Notes: generated from the sequence alone by a model not told the origin. Shown: positions 48,241-60,899, counted from the stretch's first letter. The stretch: 64,000 nt of DNA from Mytilus californianus (GCF_021869535.1 NW_026262668.1:63642058-63706057); one strand, 5' to 3'. Numbers and translations are program-made.

Positions 48241-48847
48241 ATCGTTGTTATGGTCAATGAACATGATTACGATTAGAATGATTACTGTTTACGTCAAAAC
48301 TGATTCCGATCTGCTTCTCCGGAATTACTATAAACCCGGCTCAAATCTGTAGCTATCGTTTGGAAAATGGTTGAGATTTTAAAAGAGATAAACCATGGCA
48401 CGTAGGTACCTCGTTTTAAAGATGAAAAAATCACATTTGATATTGTTATAAAATTGTCAAAATATGAATTGCAAAGTTTCGATTTAATCGATGGGTCTAC
48501 AATAATGAACATACGGTTAAAGTTATTAAATTATGGGTTCTCGACTGTGTATTGAGCACCTGGAGTTCAAATATTTGATCTACCAGAGGATATTTTGCAT
48601 TTGGTTTTTGAATGCCAGTTTACTGTTTCTGATCTAGCAGCTCCTTCCTCGTATCAGCTTCCGAAAGTCCAATGTATAGAAAAATGAGACAGTGCAATTT
48701 AAAAAAAAAATCAACGTTGCAAACATTTCGGAGGAAGATTAAGATTCATTAATTCGTACAGGAGCTAGTTGAAGAATTTCCCTGCTGCGGCGAAAATATG
48801 ATAAAACAACTTTTATTGCAAAAGACAGCTTTACCGGTTTATGTATT

Positions 48848-49060
48848 AAATTGAGAATGTGTCAAAGAGACAACAATCCGACCAAAGAGCAGAAAAAAGC
48901 CGAAGGCCATCTATAGGTCTTCAACACAGCGAGAAAATCCCTCACCCGGAGGCGGGCTTCAGCTGGCCCCTAAATAAAAATGTGTACTAGTTCAGTGAAA
49001 ATGGACGTCACCCTAAACTCCCAAACATATAAATGAACTAAAATTAAAAAAACATACAAG
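48848..49060 (-). repeat. Retroelement 3' end (CATTCTCAATTTT-tail family)
   Basis: TTGAGAATGTGTCAAAGAGAC, AAAGCCGAAGGCCATCTATAG, CCCTCACCCGGAGG and AGTTCAGTGAAAATGGACG parallel 54535-54720. Confidence 0.6.
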
Positions 49061-49177
49061 ACAAACAAAGATCAGAGAGGGGGAATGTTTTTTTTAAATG
49101 TTTGATTCCAAATTTCTTGAAAAAGACATTTAATTTATTTGTTTCAGAAGGGAAGCAAACAAAATAGTTTGTTTCCA

Positions 49178-49346
49178 TTGAAAATGCCACACATGTGCAC
49201 ATGTGTGACACATGCGTTTCACATGCGTGTCACACGCATATGTTTGAGACGTTTCCTGCAACGCATGTGACCCATGTGTGGAAAACGCATGTGGTACACA
49301 TGATTCACGCATGTCATCATGCGTTTCACATGCGTGTGAAAACATG
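49178..49346. repeat. ACATGCGT/ACATGTG-rich degenerate array
   Basis: After AAAATGCCAC the sequence is a run of near-palindromic words: ACATGTG, CACATGCGT, CACACGCAT, ACGCATGTG. They recur every 10-16 bases for about 165 bp. The inverse copy lies at 62805-63055 and ends GTGTGGCATTTTTT. Confidence 0.75.
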
Positions 49347-49349
49347 TCT

Positions 49350-50310
49350 TGTGAATTTGATGTGAATAAAGCTAATATAAGAAATTCACGAAAAATTGAA
49401 GTAAATACAACACTCAGTGCTATGTATTATCACAATTCTTGATTCTAACAATATGAGAGGTATTTATAAATCAGCCTTATAATCTCAAAACCACTGCTAC
49501 TTTAATGCAACAGATATACGAGATCTCAAAAACATTTTTAAAATATCCATGTGCCTGTCCAAAGTCATGAACCTTGTCAGTGGTAGTTTTTGGTCAAATC
49601 TTTTTTGTTCTCTGTTATTTCAAGAATGAGTACTGACAGAAGATCTTTGATTATTTCTTTTCAATTTATTCACAATGTTACAGGCTTCAAACAATTTAGA
49701 GTGGGACAACAGTTAGTAGCTGATCAAGTTTTTTTCTAAGGATGAATGATAGTCTAGGCCTCTTGAGCCCTTTTTAATATAATCATCGTAACATATATAG
49801 AGCTATATATGATGTATATTATAAACATACATCTATTAAGACTTCTAATCTTATGCATTTTTTGGAATTGCTGATGATTATTAATTTAGAAATTTAAAAT
49901 CAAATGCAACAAATTCAAAACATATTTCCTTTGACCTCCCATGCATGTAAGTTATCTATATTCATGAATTTTCAATAATACTGGCCTTGCGAGAAAGATT
50001 TCAAATTGTCATTCTTCACAGGCTATGTGTGGACTAGTTGATGTATTGACAAAAGTCACATGATCTCTTTGAATGCTGATCTTTATGACTCCCACAAAAT
50101 AAAAGAATTTTGATAATATAGACTTCCCTAAGGGTCTCATTTTTGGTGCCATATTAAACTTAAAATTCTTGTTACATGTATTTAAATTTTAATACTCCAT
50201 TATAAAGCTACATTCTCCTTATGGAGACATCATTTTTCACATTCAAAATTGTAATTTCTTTTTGATTACTTTCATATATCTGGTTGACAAATTATAAAAA
50301 AAAAAATAGA
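49350..50310. other. No gene recognised
   Basis: AT-rich. TGTGCCTGTCCAAAGTC near 49552 is a trace of the retroelement 3' region. Confidence 0.4.
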
Positions 50311-50314
50311 CTAT

Positions 50315-50575
50315 AGATATAAGAAGATGTGGTATGAGTGCCAATGAGACAACTCTTCATCCAAGTCAAAATTTATAAAAGTAAACCATTATAGGTCAAA
50401 GTATGGTCTTCAACACGGAGCCTTGGCTCAAACCGTACAGCAAGCTATAAAGGTCCCCAAAAATTACTAGTGTAAAACCATTCAAACGGGAAAACCAACG
50501 GTCTAATCTATATAAAAAACGAGAAACGAGAAACAATTATGAACAACATCAACAAACGACAACTACTGAACATCA
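50315..50575 (-). repeat. Retroelement 3' end (ATACCACATCT family)
   Basis: AAGAAGATGTGGTATGAGTG, GACAACTCTTCATCCAAG, TCTTCAACACGGAGCC and CGACAACTACTGAACATCAG. It is close to the copies at 44507, 57100 and 61930. Confidence 0.65.
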
Positions 50576-51229
50576 GATTCCTAGGTTGTTTTTGATCTCC
50601 TGAAAACACCACTGTATGTCTATAAGTATTGTTGACCTTAAATAGTTCCCTCCTTTATAGAATTGCCATTTTTGCCCATGAACTCCTTCATATGTTTGCA
50701 CTTGTCCTTGTAAGATGTTGTTCAATGATACAATCAGCAATCAGACTTTCGGAATACTTCCCACAGTAGCTGTAAAGTAAGAAAAGAGTTTTGATTGGAT
50801 TAAACATACCCATGAAAGCTTCAGGGTGTAACTAAATTTACACCAAGAGATTCTTTTAACAATTTGACAGTATGTTATGGAAAAGCATGACCAATGCAGG
50901 ATATCCAATAACATTTTATGATATATTGGTGTAAATACATTTTTAAATCAACATCAATACTTCTTGACCAATCAAGCAAAATGATATCATTAATTTACTG
51001 TGCAATGCTTTACAAGTCTTTATGTGAAATCCCATGAGGTGACACAGAAATGTATTGCAGACATTATAATTGTCAAGAATGACCTTAGATTTAAATGTAG
51101 ACACATATAGATATATATTTTGTGAGTTACTGGACTAATAAAAGTAACTCTACTTTGCTTTGCTTTTTTTATGCCACACCTTTGGTCAAATCGGGATCTG
51201 AATTGACTACCATAGCACCTGAGGTCATC

Positions 51230-51470
51230 CCTGGTTTTTATTTGGGTTTGTAACCCTTAGTGTTGTTTAGTATTTAGTTTTCTTAGTAGTGTTTTATAGC
51301 TGTAGCTTAATATCATTTTGTAGTTTTTTGGTTTTTTTTTTTTTTTTGGTTTTCCATTGCCTTGCCAGTTTGTTCTCAACTTATGAGTTGGAATGTCACT
51401 ATCATATGCACCTTTTTTCCAGACAATTATGCAGTAGGGCAGACACATATTGGCCATTCACAGGTCCGTT
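51230..51470 (+). repeat. Dispersed repeat copy
   Basis: CTGAGGTCATCCCTGGTTTT, TTTTCCATTGCC and TATGAGTTGGAATGTC are in the inverse sense to the family at 37880-38105 and 41800-42025. The 92-codon frame is not a gene. Confidence 0.4.
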
Positions 51471-52009
51471 TCTAGCAACAAAAATGTCCATTCCAATATT
51501 TTGGAGCCAAAATCATAATAAATTAAAAGAACAGAGTTCCTATTTCCCCCCACGTTGCACATATTAAATCTATCCAAACTTTCTTTTTGTTCTTCAAATT
51601 TTTTTTATAAACATCTTAGAGAAATGAAAGTTTGAGAGCAAATGTAATCCGATATAATTAATATTTCCAAGGGGCATAACTTTTAAAAATATTTGATCCG
51701 CACTGATTTTCGAGCTTGTAATAAACATTGCTAATATAAACCTTTGGTATAAATTTTTTAAAAATCTGGCAAAAACTGTACACGTGAGAGGCCGCTTTCA
51801 ATGCAATTTTCCAAATAATTAATATTTCCAAGGGCATAACTCTTTTAAAATAACTGATCCGTACTGATTTTCTAAGTTGTCTGAGAAATTGCTGATTTAA
51901 ACCTATGATATAAGATTCAATTGTACACATGAGAGCTGTAACAATGCAATTTTCCATATAATTAATAATTTCAGAAAGAGGATACAAGTATGACAGACTC
52001 AATAAGACT

Positions 52010-52995
52010 GACTGACGGATTCATGGACAGAAGGCCTCACTATGACTTTGAGCTGAAGAACAGCAATAAAAGTGCTGTTTCTATGCTTTTTTTGTGTTTT
52101 TCCTGTGCATGTAATGATTTTGTGTCATGGATGGATACCACATATCCATTTTGTTTCTATTATATTAACGGAGTTTTTCTCTCGTGCTGTATGGAGGCAG
52201 TCTGGCTTTATAAAGTTTCCCCGTGCTTGAGGTTTATGCTCTTCTGTATTTTTCAAAGTTATCGTGTATCTATTCTTGAGAAAACTTCTCTTATGTGTGC
52301 CACATCATTCTCTCAATTTTAAGCCAGTTTGTGTACTAAAATTTTAATAAGACGCACACCACCTATACTTGACCCCAATTCCTATCCACGTTAAATTTTT
52401 CAATTTCAAACATTTATGGGGCGGGTTCACTATTCAGAACTTTGGATTCACCAAACCAGGTACTTCATATCTGAGAAACAGAAGATATATGCCCTCAATT
52501 TTAGAATTCATTCATACATTTTTGTATTATTCAAAATTATCAGTCAAAATGTGTTCTACCTTGATCACCAGTCCTTCATCTTTCATTTGATACCTAAATT
52601 AACAAAAAATATTCTATATAGTTTGATATTTACACCTATGCATAGGAACTATTTTTGTTTTAAATATGTACTACTTTCTAGTATATTCTTTTGACCGGGC
52701 CTGATTGAGAGTGTTACATCTTACAAAGTCTATCCAAATTATTTTTGCAAAGAATTCTGCTCAAACCAGTCTTTTTTTGCTCCGTGTTAATGAAGGCCTC
52801 ATAGTGACTTTGAGATAAAGAACAGCAATAAAAGTACTGTTCCTTTGCTTGTTGTGTGTTTTTGCAGTGCATGTACTGATTTTGTGTCATGGATGGATAC
52901 CCATATCCTTTTTTTTGTTTTTCTATTAGACATTAATTTAACCAGTATACCCATTAAATATTTTTTTTTTACCACAACCTTTCTGACTAAAAAAT
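52010..52995 (+). repeat. Duplicated dispersed repeat segment
   Basis: GACTTTGAG..AAGAACAGCAATAAAAGT, then TGCATGTA(A/C)TGATTTTGTG and TCATGGATGGATACC, appear at 52040-52140 and again at 52808-52905. TTGACCGGGCCTGATTGAG lies between, as in the inverse copy at 39010-39345. Confidence 0.6.
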
Positions 52996-53039
52996 GCATG
53001 AGTGCACACGCTGAAATGTCTAGCCTGCCTTACTTATCA

Positions 53040-53500
53040 TAATTAAATTCATACCATACACCAAATATAGTTAGTTTTAATATTGCTAATAGTATCAAAG
53101 AAGCAGAATGAATTACGAAAATTGATCATTAACCAATGAAACTTCAAAGTAAGGTCTAGGTCAGATGAACCCTGCCAGACAACATGAACACCATTCAATT
53201 ATTCCATTCACCAAATATAGTTGACCTATAGCTAATAGTATCAAATAACAGACCAAACCACGAAACCTTAACATTGACCAATGGCCAAGAAAATGAGGTC
53301 AAGTTCAGATGAAACCTACTAGTCAGATATGTACACCTTACAATCATGCCACACACCAAATAAAGTTGACCTATTGTTTATAGTACAATACATGAGATAG
53401 AGACTTGACCACGAAAAGTAAACCTTGATCACTGATCCATGAAAATGAGGTCAAGGTCAGGTAGGCCTGTCTGACAGACATGTAAAACTTGCAAGGCTCT
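53040..53500. repeat. Three-unit tandem repeat, about 147 bp
   Basis: CACCAAATATAGTT recurs at about 53059, 53209 and 53355. Each unit continues to a motif like AATGAGGTCAAGGTCAGGT. I recall this as a common bivalve repeat. Confidence 0.6.
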
Positions 53501-53599
53501 TTCTTAACATAAGGCATTTGCATGCAAGGTTTGACGCATCCAGGTCTCTTGCCTTCTAAAATATAAAGCTTTATTATACAAATAGTTTTGGCTGTCACC

Positions 53600-54285
53600 G
53601 CTGGATTTTAATCACTAAGTCTCACATTCTGTTCTGTGACTTTCGTTATATTTTTTTTAAATATACAAATTTGTCTTTAAAAAGACACAAATTTCCTTGA
53701 AAACATTTCAAAGAAAAACATGTTTGTTACTGTCCAGCGACTCATTCCACAAACATTTTACAATTAAATTGATTGTTAAACTTATACTAAAATGTGTATG
53801 ACTTAAAAAGTATTTTAACTGAACAGATCCTTAAAGCTCTATTGTAAAGAATTAAAAAAATCATATTTATAAGTTCCAACCCTCACATCTGATTCTATTG
53901 ATATTTGCCATTAAACAAACAATATGTACTTATTGATACTGTAACATACCAGCTACTGTATTGTTCCCTCTGTGTTTAATCATTATGATGATGGGAGTTT
54001 TTAACGACTTTGACTGGCTATACAGCCCTCGCACGTTCGGCATTAATCATTACAGGTAAAGTTGAAGCATGTAACTTTTATTCCACTGACATCTCACGAG
54101 GAGCGAATTCTGAAAATTCAAAATTGAATTAGTATTTATAATTTTTATCACGTTTAACACAGACAGAAAATCCAAATATATGAACTATAAAGCTGAATTT
54201 ACCAATTTTGAGATACAAAAATGTAACTCGAGAGGTAAAACAATAGAACAGTAAGAAATTAAACATGAACCTGAATTCAGTATAA
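53600..54285. other. No gene recognised
   Basis: AT-rich DNA with no supported feature. Confidence 0.4.
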
Positions 54286-54287
54286 AA

Positions 54288-54370
54288 ATAAGGAGATGTG
54301 GTATGATTGCCAATGAGACAACAGCCACCTATCCACCAAAGTTAAAATGAAGTGGATGTACGCAATTCAG
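54288..54370 (-). repeat. Retroelement 3'-end fragment
   Basis: AAGGAGATGTGGTATGATTG, CCAATGAGACAACAGCCACC, GAAGTGGATGTACGCAA: the extreme 3' end of the ATACCACATCT family. Confidence 0.6.
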
Positions 54371-54534
54371 TGGTTGTCTGATGTACATGTAACATCTTTA
54401 TACTGTTTTTGTTTTTTATTTGGAAAATTAGTGTTTGTCAGATAGCAGATTTCTATAAGATTGAATTTGATTTATTCTTGACTTTTTGTACACACAGTAC
54501 TAGTACATTTAAAACTTGATATGTTATATAAAAT

Positions 54535-55640
54535 TGAGAATGGAAATGGGGAATATGTCAAAGAGACCAAAGAGCAGACAACAGCCGAAGGTCACCAATG
54601 GGTCTTTAATGCAACGAGAAAATCCCGCACCCGGAGGTGGTCCTCAGCTGGCCCCTAAATAAAATTGTGTGCTAGTTCAGTGAAAATGGACGTCACACTC
54701 AACTCCAAAACATATAAATGAACTAAAATTAAAAATATACTAGACTAACAAAGGCTAGAGGCTCCTGACTTGGGACAGGCGCAAAAATGCGGCGGGGTTA
54801 AACATGTTTTGTGAGATCTCAACCCTCCCCCTATACCTCTAGGCAATGTATGATAAAGAAACACATAGCAATACGTACAGTAAAACTCAGTTTAAAAGAA
54901 GTCCGAGTCCGATGTCAGAATAGGTAACAAAAGAAACTAAGCAAAATGACAATGATACATAAATGAACAAAGGACTACTAGCAGTTACTGACATGCCAGC
55001 TCCAGACCTCAATTAAACTTATTGAAAGATTATGTCTTCATCATATGAAAATCAAGTACAATCCCTCCCGTTAGGGGTTTAGTATCATACCATCATAAAA
55101 TATATGAGAAGAACATAACCCGTATCATGCCAACAACTGGTTTAGAATAAATGTGTTTATTTCCGATGCAAAGACCCTATGAGTGAATCAATACTAATAC
55201 CAAAATATGCAATCCTTAATGACTTGACAACAGTATCGTAACTATATCCGTTCCGAATAAGTCTGTTTAAAGGTTTGGTTAGCTTTTGAGGTGAATGCCG
55301 ACATTTTTGTGCTTTGTAAAGAATATTGCCATAAAATATTGGATGTGAAATACCTGAACGTATAAGATGTCTGCATGTTGATTTATATTTACGAATGATG
55401 TCCTTGTACCGATGATAAAATTTAGTAAATGTTTTGACTAGTTAATTTGTGATATCGAAAACCCTGGTGTAATAATTTTTCAGTAATACAGAGATTTCTT
55501 TCGTTGAAATCAAATACGTTATTTCATACACGAGCGAATCGAACAAGTTGAGATACATAAACACCATAATATGACGACAAGGGAACGTCACCATCTAAAA
55601 ATGGATAATTAATAGACAGTTTTATTAGACACCTGTCTAT
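54535..55640 (-). mobile_element. 5'-truncated retroelement with C-terminal ORF remnant
   Basis: On the minus strand, from 55608, the frame reads INYPFLDGDVPLSSYYGVYV then SQLVRFARV, a stop, and NNVFDFNERN..KLLHQGFRYHKL. The pattern FLDGDVP..SYGVY.SQL.RFARV is one I associate with the C-terminal region of non-LTR-type retroelement polyproteins in marine animals. A stop replaces the residue after RFARV, so the copy is dead. The 3' untranslated part follows down to CATTCTCAATTTT at about 54535, with GGGAGGGTTGAGATCTC, TTAACCCCGCCGC and GGGCCAGCTGAGG. Confidence 0.6.
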
Positions 55641-55700
55641 TATGAAGATAGCTTATGGTTAATTTCTGCTTTGGGTAGCTGTCTCATTGTCAAATGTATA

Positions 55701-55848
55701 TATTATCCTAGTCCGAGATTACCCTGACGTCCAACGGCTGTTTTGCCAGACAAGTTGGGGCCGTGGGACAGTGTCCGTGTCCCACGGCCCCAGCTTGTCT
55801 GGCAAAACAACCGTTGGACGTCAGAGTAATCTCGGACTAATATTATCC
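55701..55848. mobile_element. 131-bp foldback element with 9-bp target duplication
   Basis: Arms 55709-55770 and 55778-55839 are 62 bases each and nearly perfectly inverse (TAGTCCGAGATTA.. to ..TAATCTCGGACTA), around a 7-base loop GTGTCCG. ATATTATCC flanks both sides (55700-55708 and 55840-55848). It is far richer in G+C than its surroundings and is inserted into a retroelement tail (..TCTCATTGTCAAATG.. then CTACATCTCC). The duplication length fits Mutator-like or, if read as 8, hAT-like elements. Confidence 0.8.
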
Positions 55849-57099
55849 CTACATCTCCTTTTATTTATAAATATGAACTGCAATTGAATTCACATTTGAT
55901 AGCATCGATCATTCATACAAAACATAGAATAAGACAATACTAGTATTAGATTACAAAATTTACCCTTTAGTATTGAATTGATCAGTTGATGACACATTTT
56001 TTAAAAAATTACATCTTGTTTTTCTTGTGCTATTAATGTTAGTTTGGAGCAAGAATAAATTAATATTTTCTGGTTTTTTTTCTGCATTGTACAGATCATG
56101 ATAGGTGTTTCACTTATACAACATTGACAATGGTTGAAGTATGAAATCTACTCGGTTAAGTACAGCCACATATATTAAAGTGAAGGACAATGATTTTGTG
56201 ACAGTATGCTTATAACTTGCTTTCAGAAACCACAAGAATTCACGTTATTTTGCACTTCTATAATACCGTGTATTTACTTCAGTAGGTATCCAATGTTTAA
56301 TTTATTAAATCTACAAAAAATATATTTATTTTAACTTACAGAAATAATGATTGATTGGTTGTTAGTTGCTTCACATACCGGCGCTGATGTCTCATAATTT
56401 TGACAAGAACAAGAACAAGTTTATCAAACCATGGAATAAAGTGTTTTGTAAAGGTTTTTCGAAAAAAAAGTAGCTTTCCAACTAGTAACCTAAGGACCAC
56501 TCGAACGAATCCTCAGATTGTGACATTCCGTTTAGTTGCTGATGAGAGGTTACACCTTAAAACATGTGTACAGCATAACCTAATTCATAGTATTGATATA
56601 ACATTGGTATTTTGTATTTTGAGTCTCCTCTTCACGTCCTATCCAACGGACACACAAAAAAATCGCAATAAATTATGAAAAATAAATTAAAGTACTTACG
56701 TCAACTACATATTTTCGTCCACCATTCAGTTGTGCAACACCGGCAGCTACTCTGTAATTCAGGGACTCTGATCCGCCAAAATGCTTGGCTTTAGGTGCTT
56801 TTGTTGCAATTATATGATTCAGCGACTCATTTGCCTGAGAGGTACCAATGTGTATTAGCCTATCCGACCTGTCTGCAAATCGTTGAAATAGCTTCAGTAA
56901 GTCATCTCGCAGCTGTTCTCCTGACATGTCGAACCCACCTCGTAAGCCGTTATGTTTGTATGTCTCTGAATTTTTCAGAAACCCGCACCACTCTGATTTA
57001 CAATGATCGTGATCACCGTATGCATGAGGGACAATTGCAAGCAATATGTTACACTATTGCTTCAGAAAAAGGGTGAAGGTTTGGTACCATTAAAACGTT

Positions 57100-57345
57100 T
57101 AAACCTGCTGCATTTGTCTGCACCTGTCCTAAGTCAGGAATCTGATGTTCAGTAGTTGTCGTTTGTTGATGTGGTTCATAAGTGTTTCTCGTTTCTCGTT
57201 TTGGGGACCTTTATAGCTTACTGTTCGGTGTGAGCCAAGGCTCCGTGTTGAAGACCGTACTTTGACCTATATTGGTTTACTTTTTTAAATTTTGAGTTGG
57301 ATGGAGAGCTGTCTCATTTGCACTCATACCACATCTTCTTATATC
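57100..57345 (+). repeat. Retroelement 3' end inside the transposase pseudogene
   Basis: CTGCACCTGTCCTAAGTCAG, CAGTAGTTGTCGTTTG, TTACTGTTCGGTGTGAGCC, GGAGAGCTGTCTCATTTGC and ATACCACATCTTCTT. It lies in the gap where an exon of the Mutator-like gene is missing. Confidence 0.65.
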
Positions 57346-58504
57346 TATTTGTTTCAACTCATCCGAGTTACCTTGGTTTTGAGAAATGGCATACGAGGCA
57401 CACCTGACAAAGTAACTGATTACACTTATGCTTAAGGTAGATCATAAGTATATACTTTTTGAGATAGAATTTTCTTATACTTTGTCAAAAGGAAGATTTT
57501 TTCAAAAATATAATAAAAAGTATGGGTCACCGTGCTATTTTCCAAGCTATGAGTCGTTGAAAATTGCCTAAATTTGGTTAGATTGTTCATGAAAAAACAC
57601 ATTTGTGTGCATAAAAAAAAATCTATGAGATAGAATTTTGAAATAAATTGTAAGAAGATAGGTTTTATAATATGTTTTAAAAAAATAAAAAGAAAAAATG
57701 GTGTCACCGAACTTGTTTTCTTGCTACAAGTAAAAATAAAAAATTTCCCTATCAGTCCAGTATATATTTTTTTACTAAAAGATTTATCTCCCCTTAAATG
57801 GCTTATTTGAAAAAAATGATTCTAAAAACACAAAATTTGATATTTGTTTAAATATTCTGAATAATACAATAAATCACCAAGTTTTCTTTATATAAATAAA
57901 CAATCTAACCATTGAATTGCAAATCTGTCTCCAAATTTGCAGATTTGGGCAAATAACTAGACAAATTTTGTACTGAGATTGTACAATCCAAGATGGCGGT
58001 ATACCATGAATCTACCTTAACTCCTTATGGCCTTTCTTTATTTCATAAAACGAGTTTGAAATGTTTTTCTTTATGTCATTTTTGTCTGAGTGTTTCAATA
58101 TATTAGGATCAACTGACTTATGAGGTCGTGATATAGTAGGTGAATCCTCATCCATGGTTATTGATTTCACTCTGTAACCCATTTCCATTAAATTAGAAAC
58201 TAGATCTCTATTGCAAATTCCATAGATCGTGCACTTCCTGCATAGTTTTTCCGACAGTCATGATCTGATTGTTTATCTGTAAATAGGCACTTTCTACAAT
58301 CTGTTGATTTAACCCCAAAGTCTAAAACATTTACCAGTTTTTTCTCCAATCATCGTAGCATGCCCTGAAAAAGTATCATGCATTTAAAAGGAAGTAGTTG
58401 CACAACAGAATTAAAAATTCACCTACATTATAGTACATTATGGAGCAACAGACTACAGAAAACCAAACAAAATGTATTAGGAATCAAGTTTAGGAATAAT
58501 AACA

Positions 58505-58620
58505 TAAACGGTACCAATTTTTCTGCATCAGATGCGCATTTCGACACTCAATATCTCTTCAGTGAAGCTCGAGGCCAAAATATTTGAAAATCCAAAGCTT
58601 AAGATAGGAAGGGTTGGCAC
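58505..58620. repeat. Dispersed repeat copy (TTCGACACTCAATATCTCTTCAGTGA type)
   Basis: GATGCGCATTTCGACACTC and TCTTCAGTGAAGCTCGAGGC follow the layout of the GCGCGTTTCGTC-core family. It lies in an intron of the transposase pseudogene. Confidence 0.4.
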
Positions 58621-59510
58621 GACATACATGAAAAAATAATGCACAGTAACTTATTATTGTGGAGCTGCAAACCAATTCTCATTTCTCTTCTGTGCCGATA
58701 AAAAATGCAAGAAGAAGACTTCCGACAAAACAATGTATACAGACAAGGTGAAAATTATAGGAAACTTTCATCTCGATGCGAGACCATAAATACGATGTTT
58801 TGTACTATAGTTTTAAAAAGAATAATACAGATGGAAAATACAAGAATAAAATTCGACAAAATAAATAGTTTATTTTGATAGGTTTTGACTACTGCAGTTT
58901 ATCTGAGAATTCAATAATTTACCTGTTTTACTATTATAACATTTTCCACTCCCCCTTTTCTGCCAAGCGCCATCAAACGAGACGGAAAGTAAACGTTCAA
59001 TGTCCACATCATTGTCAGTAGAGTTTTCCATGGTACACGTACTTGTACAGGGCTCTATATCTAAAGGAAGGTTTATCTCTTTTGTTGACATTCTATAGTT
59101 GAAAATACAGCAATAATGGATTTTTTTATCATTGAACATACCTATTCAATTTGTATAATATGATATATAGAAAACGATAATTCAATCGGGTACGGATCTT
59201 AAAAGTTTTTGATTTATATGATATTTGGATTTTGTTCTAAAATTATTATGTCCTAGTTTAAATATTAACATTTTGAGGTGTAGCTACATGTAAAGTTCTA
59301 TACATTTTAAATGTATGTTTCATTATAATACGTTATTTTGATTGGCTAACAGCAATCTCGCGTCATTCTGAAATTAACCTTCATTTCAAAATGAAATGTA
59401 ACATCCATGATGACACTAGCTTCCATAATAAAGTGCACAGATAAATAAAGAAAAACATGATAGAAATCGTGTTTTCATGATGCTAGCAAAAAAATGAAAT
59501 TATAAGTATG

Positions 59511-59655
59511 GAATGCTTCTTTTAGTAATTTTATAGGGCTGTAAAAGCGTTGACCATGCGCACATTTTTAGAATGAAGCGCGGAATTCATACAAAATGTA
59601 CTCGGTCAACGCTTTTACCCCACAATAAATTTACAAAAAGAAGCATTCAATTCTT
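59511..59655. mobile_element. Foldback hairpin, arms about 45 bp
   Basis: GGAATGCTTCTTTTAGTAA and GTAAAAGCGTTGACC on the left match the inverse GGTCAACGCTTTTAC and AAAAAGAAGCATTC on the right. The loop contains GAAGCGCGGAATTC. It is placed between two exon blocks of the pseudogene. Confidence 0.6.
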
Positions 59656-60195
59656 AAAATGATTACCTGGTTATTTGTATTTCCTCATCGATTCCTTGTT
59701 TACAAGTGTCAGCAACCTTTTTCTCTATCGTCGATCCTATTTCTCGCTCGCGTTTTTTGGGGGCTTTTACAGTTATTGAAGGGATATTCATGGTTGAGAA
59801 GAAATATCCAACTCGTTCGGGTCCTAAAGCATACTGTATGTATCATTGCTGGAAACAAATAATAAGTATTATAAAATACATGGCAAAATAATAGAACTGC
59901 CCGTAATGTGTTCACCACCTGGTAAGTTGAGTTCACGACATTTGGTTTAGCCCGGTTTTCAGTATCGCTTGTTGCGGTTGAAAAACAAATTTCAACAACC
60001 AATGATTTTCTTTAAAAATTTTTTTTATTTTGAATCGAAAAGATAAAGTTTTAACATAATTAAAAACATCATTTGTCACAATACAATGAAGTCATATCAT
60101 TATAGAATGGAGATGTAAATTAATTTTCGTGAGGACTAATATCGAGTTATGCTTTCTATGTGATGCGTATTCTATAATCAGTTGCATCAATTTAC

Positions 60196-60394
60196 ACATC
60201 CTGCATTTATAGCGATTTGAAAAAACCCACGGAACAACGTATCACCGCGGCAACATTTGTAAACATTAGTAAGAAAGCCGCGGAGAAAAAAAATATATCC
60301 GCGCGGTTTCATTTCTGTGGATGATGTAAAATAGACATTTCTCACCGCGAAAACATGTTTCTCGTTGGTTTTCAAATCGCTATATACAGGGTAT
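60196..60394. mobile_element. MITE-like element with 24-bp inverted ends
   Basis: CCTGCATTTATAGCGATTTG (60198) is inverse to CAAATCGCTATATACAGG (about 60373-60390). The interior carries CACCGCGGC, GCCGCGGAG and CCGCGCGG, unusually CpG-rich for this DNA. About 195 bp in total. It lies in an intron of the pseudogene. Confidence 0.6.
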
Positions 60395-60899
60395 GATCTA
60401 TCATCACTTCACTTAGATCATGCATGGACGAAATCAGTGACATGTGTATGACAAAAAAAGTATTTACATGTGTGACTGTGAGTTTCTTGGACAAAAAAGT
60501 CTTTTATACTTACCTAGAGCACTTTGGTATTAATATCCCATATTACAAAGCCTTTGTTTTCCTTATTTTCATCTCTGTGTTGTTTTCCCGTGTAAACGCA
60601 ATTGACGGATTAACACTGCTGACATTTTATCTTCAATACGCTACCGAATCCGTATCGAACTTCTGCAAGACAGTCCAACAGGTTGAGTGGGAACTTTTTA
60701 CATTGTTTACAACAAGATAACTGATCTGCTAAATACCCAAGCTCTACAATTCTTCTGCCCTCATTCCACAAAATAAAATCTGAATCAGTTTGCGTTTCTA
60801 AAGTACAGGTTTTTACTGGTATGTCATCATCTACTTTTCTCTTTTTCCAAGTGAACTTGCCCTTTTAAGAATGCATACGTCGCTTCTCCGCCATGTTCA

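Larger units (their letters stand above)
56700..60894 (-). pseudogene. Broken Mutator-like transposase-domain gene with introns
   Basis: Five exon-like blocks on the minus strand follow the order of the Mutator-like transposase domain family (as in Pfam PF20700): 60894-60514 (GRRIVELGYLADQL, KQCKKFPLNL, YGFGSVLKIKCQQC), 59848-59667 (GPERVGYFFSTMNIPSITV), 59092-58923 (SVSFDGAWQKRGSG), 58364-58016 (STDCRKC..DHDCRKNYAGSARSME and ITMDEDSPTISRP) and 57053-56700 (IVPHAYGDHDHCKSEWCGF.. GTSQANESLNHIIATKAPK). Donors and acceptors are good (CAG/GTAAAT, GAC/GTAAGT) and phases largely agree. Lesions: TAA codons early in exon 1 and after KCQQC, and frameshifts near 60520, 59830, 58355 and 58200. One short exon between the last two blocks and the 3' end were not found. 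It is a decayed gene, either an old transposon or a host gene derived from one. Confidence 0.8.

Noticed and set aside
57432..57707. A 91-codon minus frame between blocks of the Mutator-like pseudogene
   Set aside because: Phe/Ile/Leu-rich AT-driven translation with no match to the family motif expected there.
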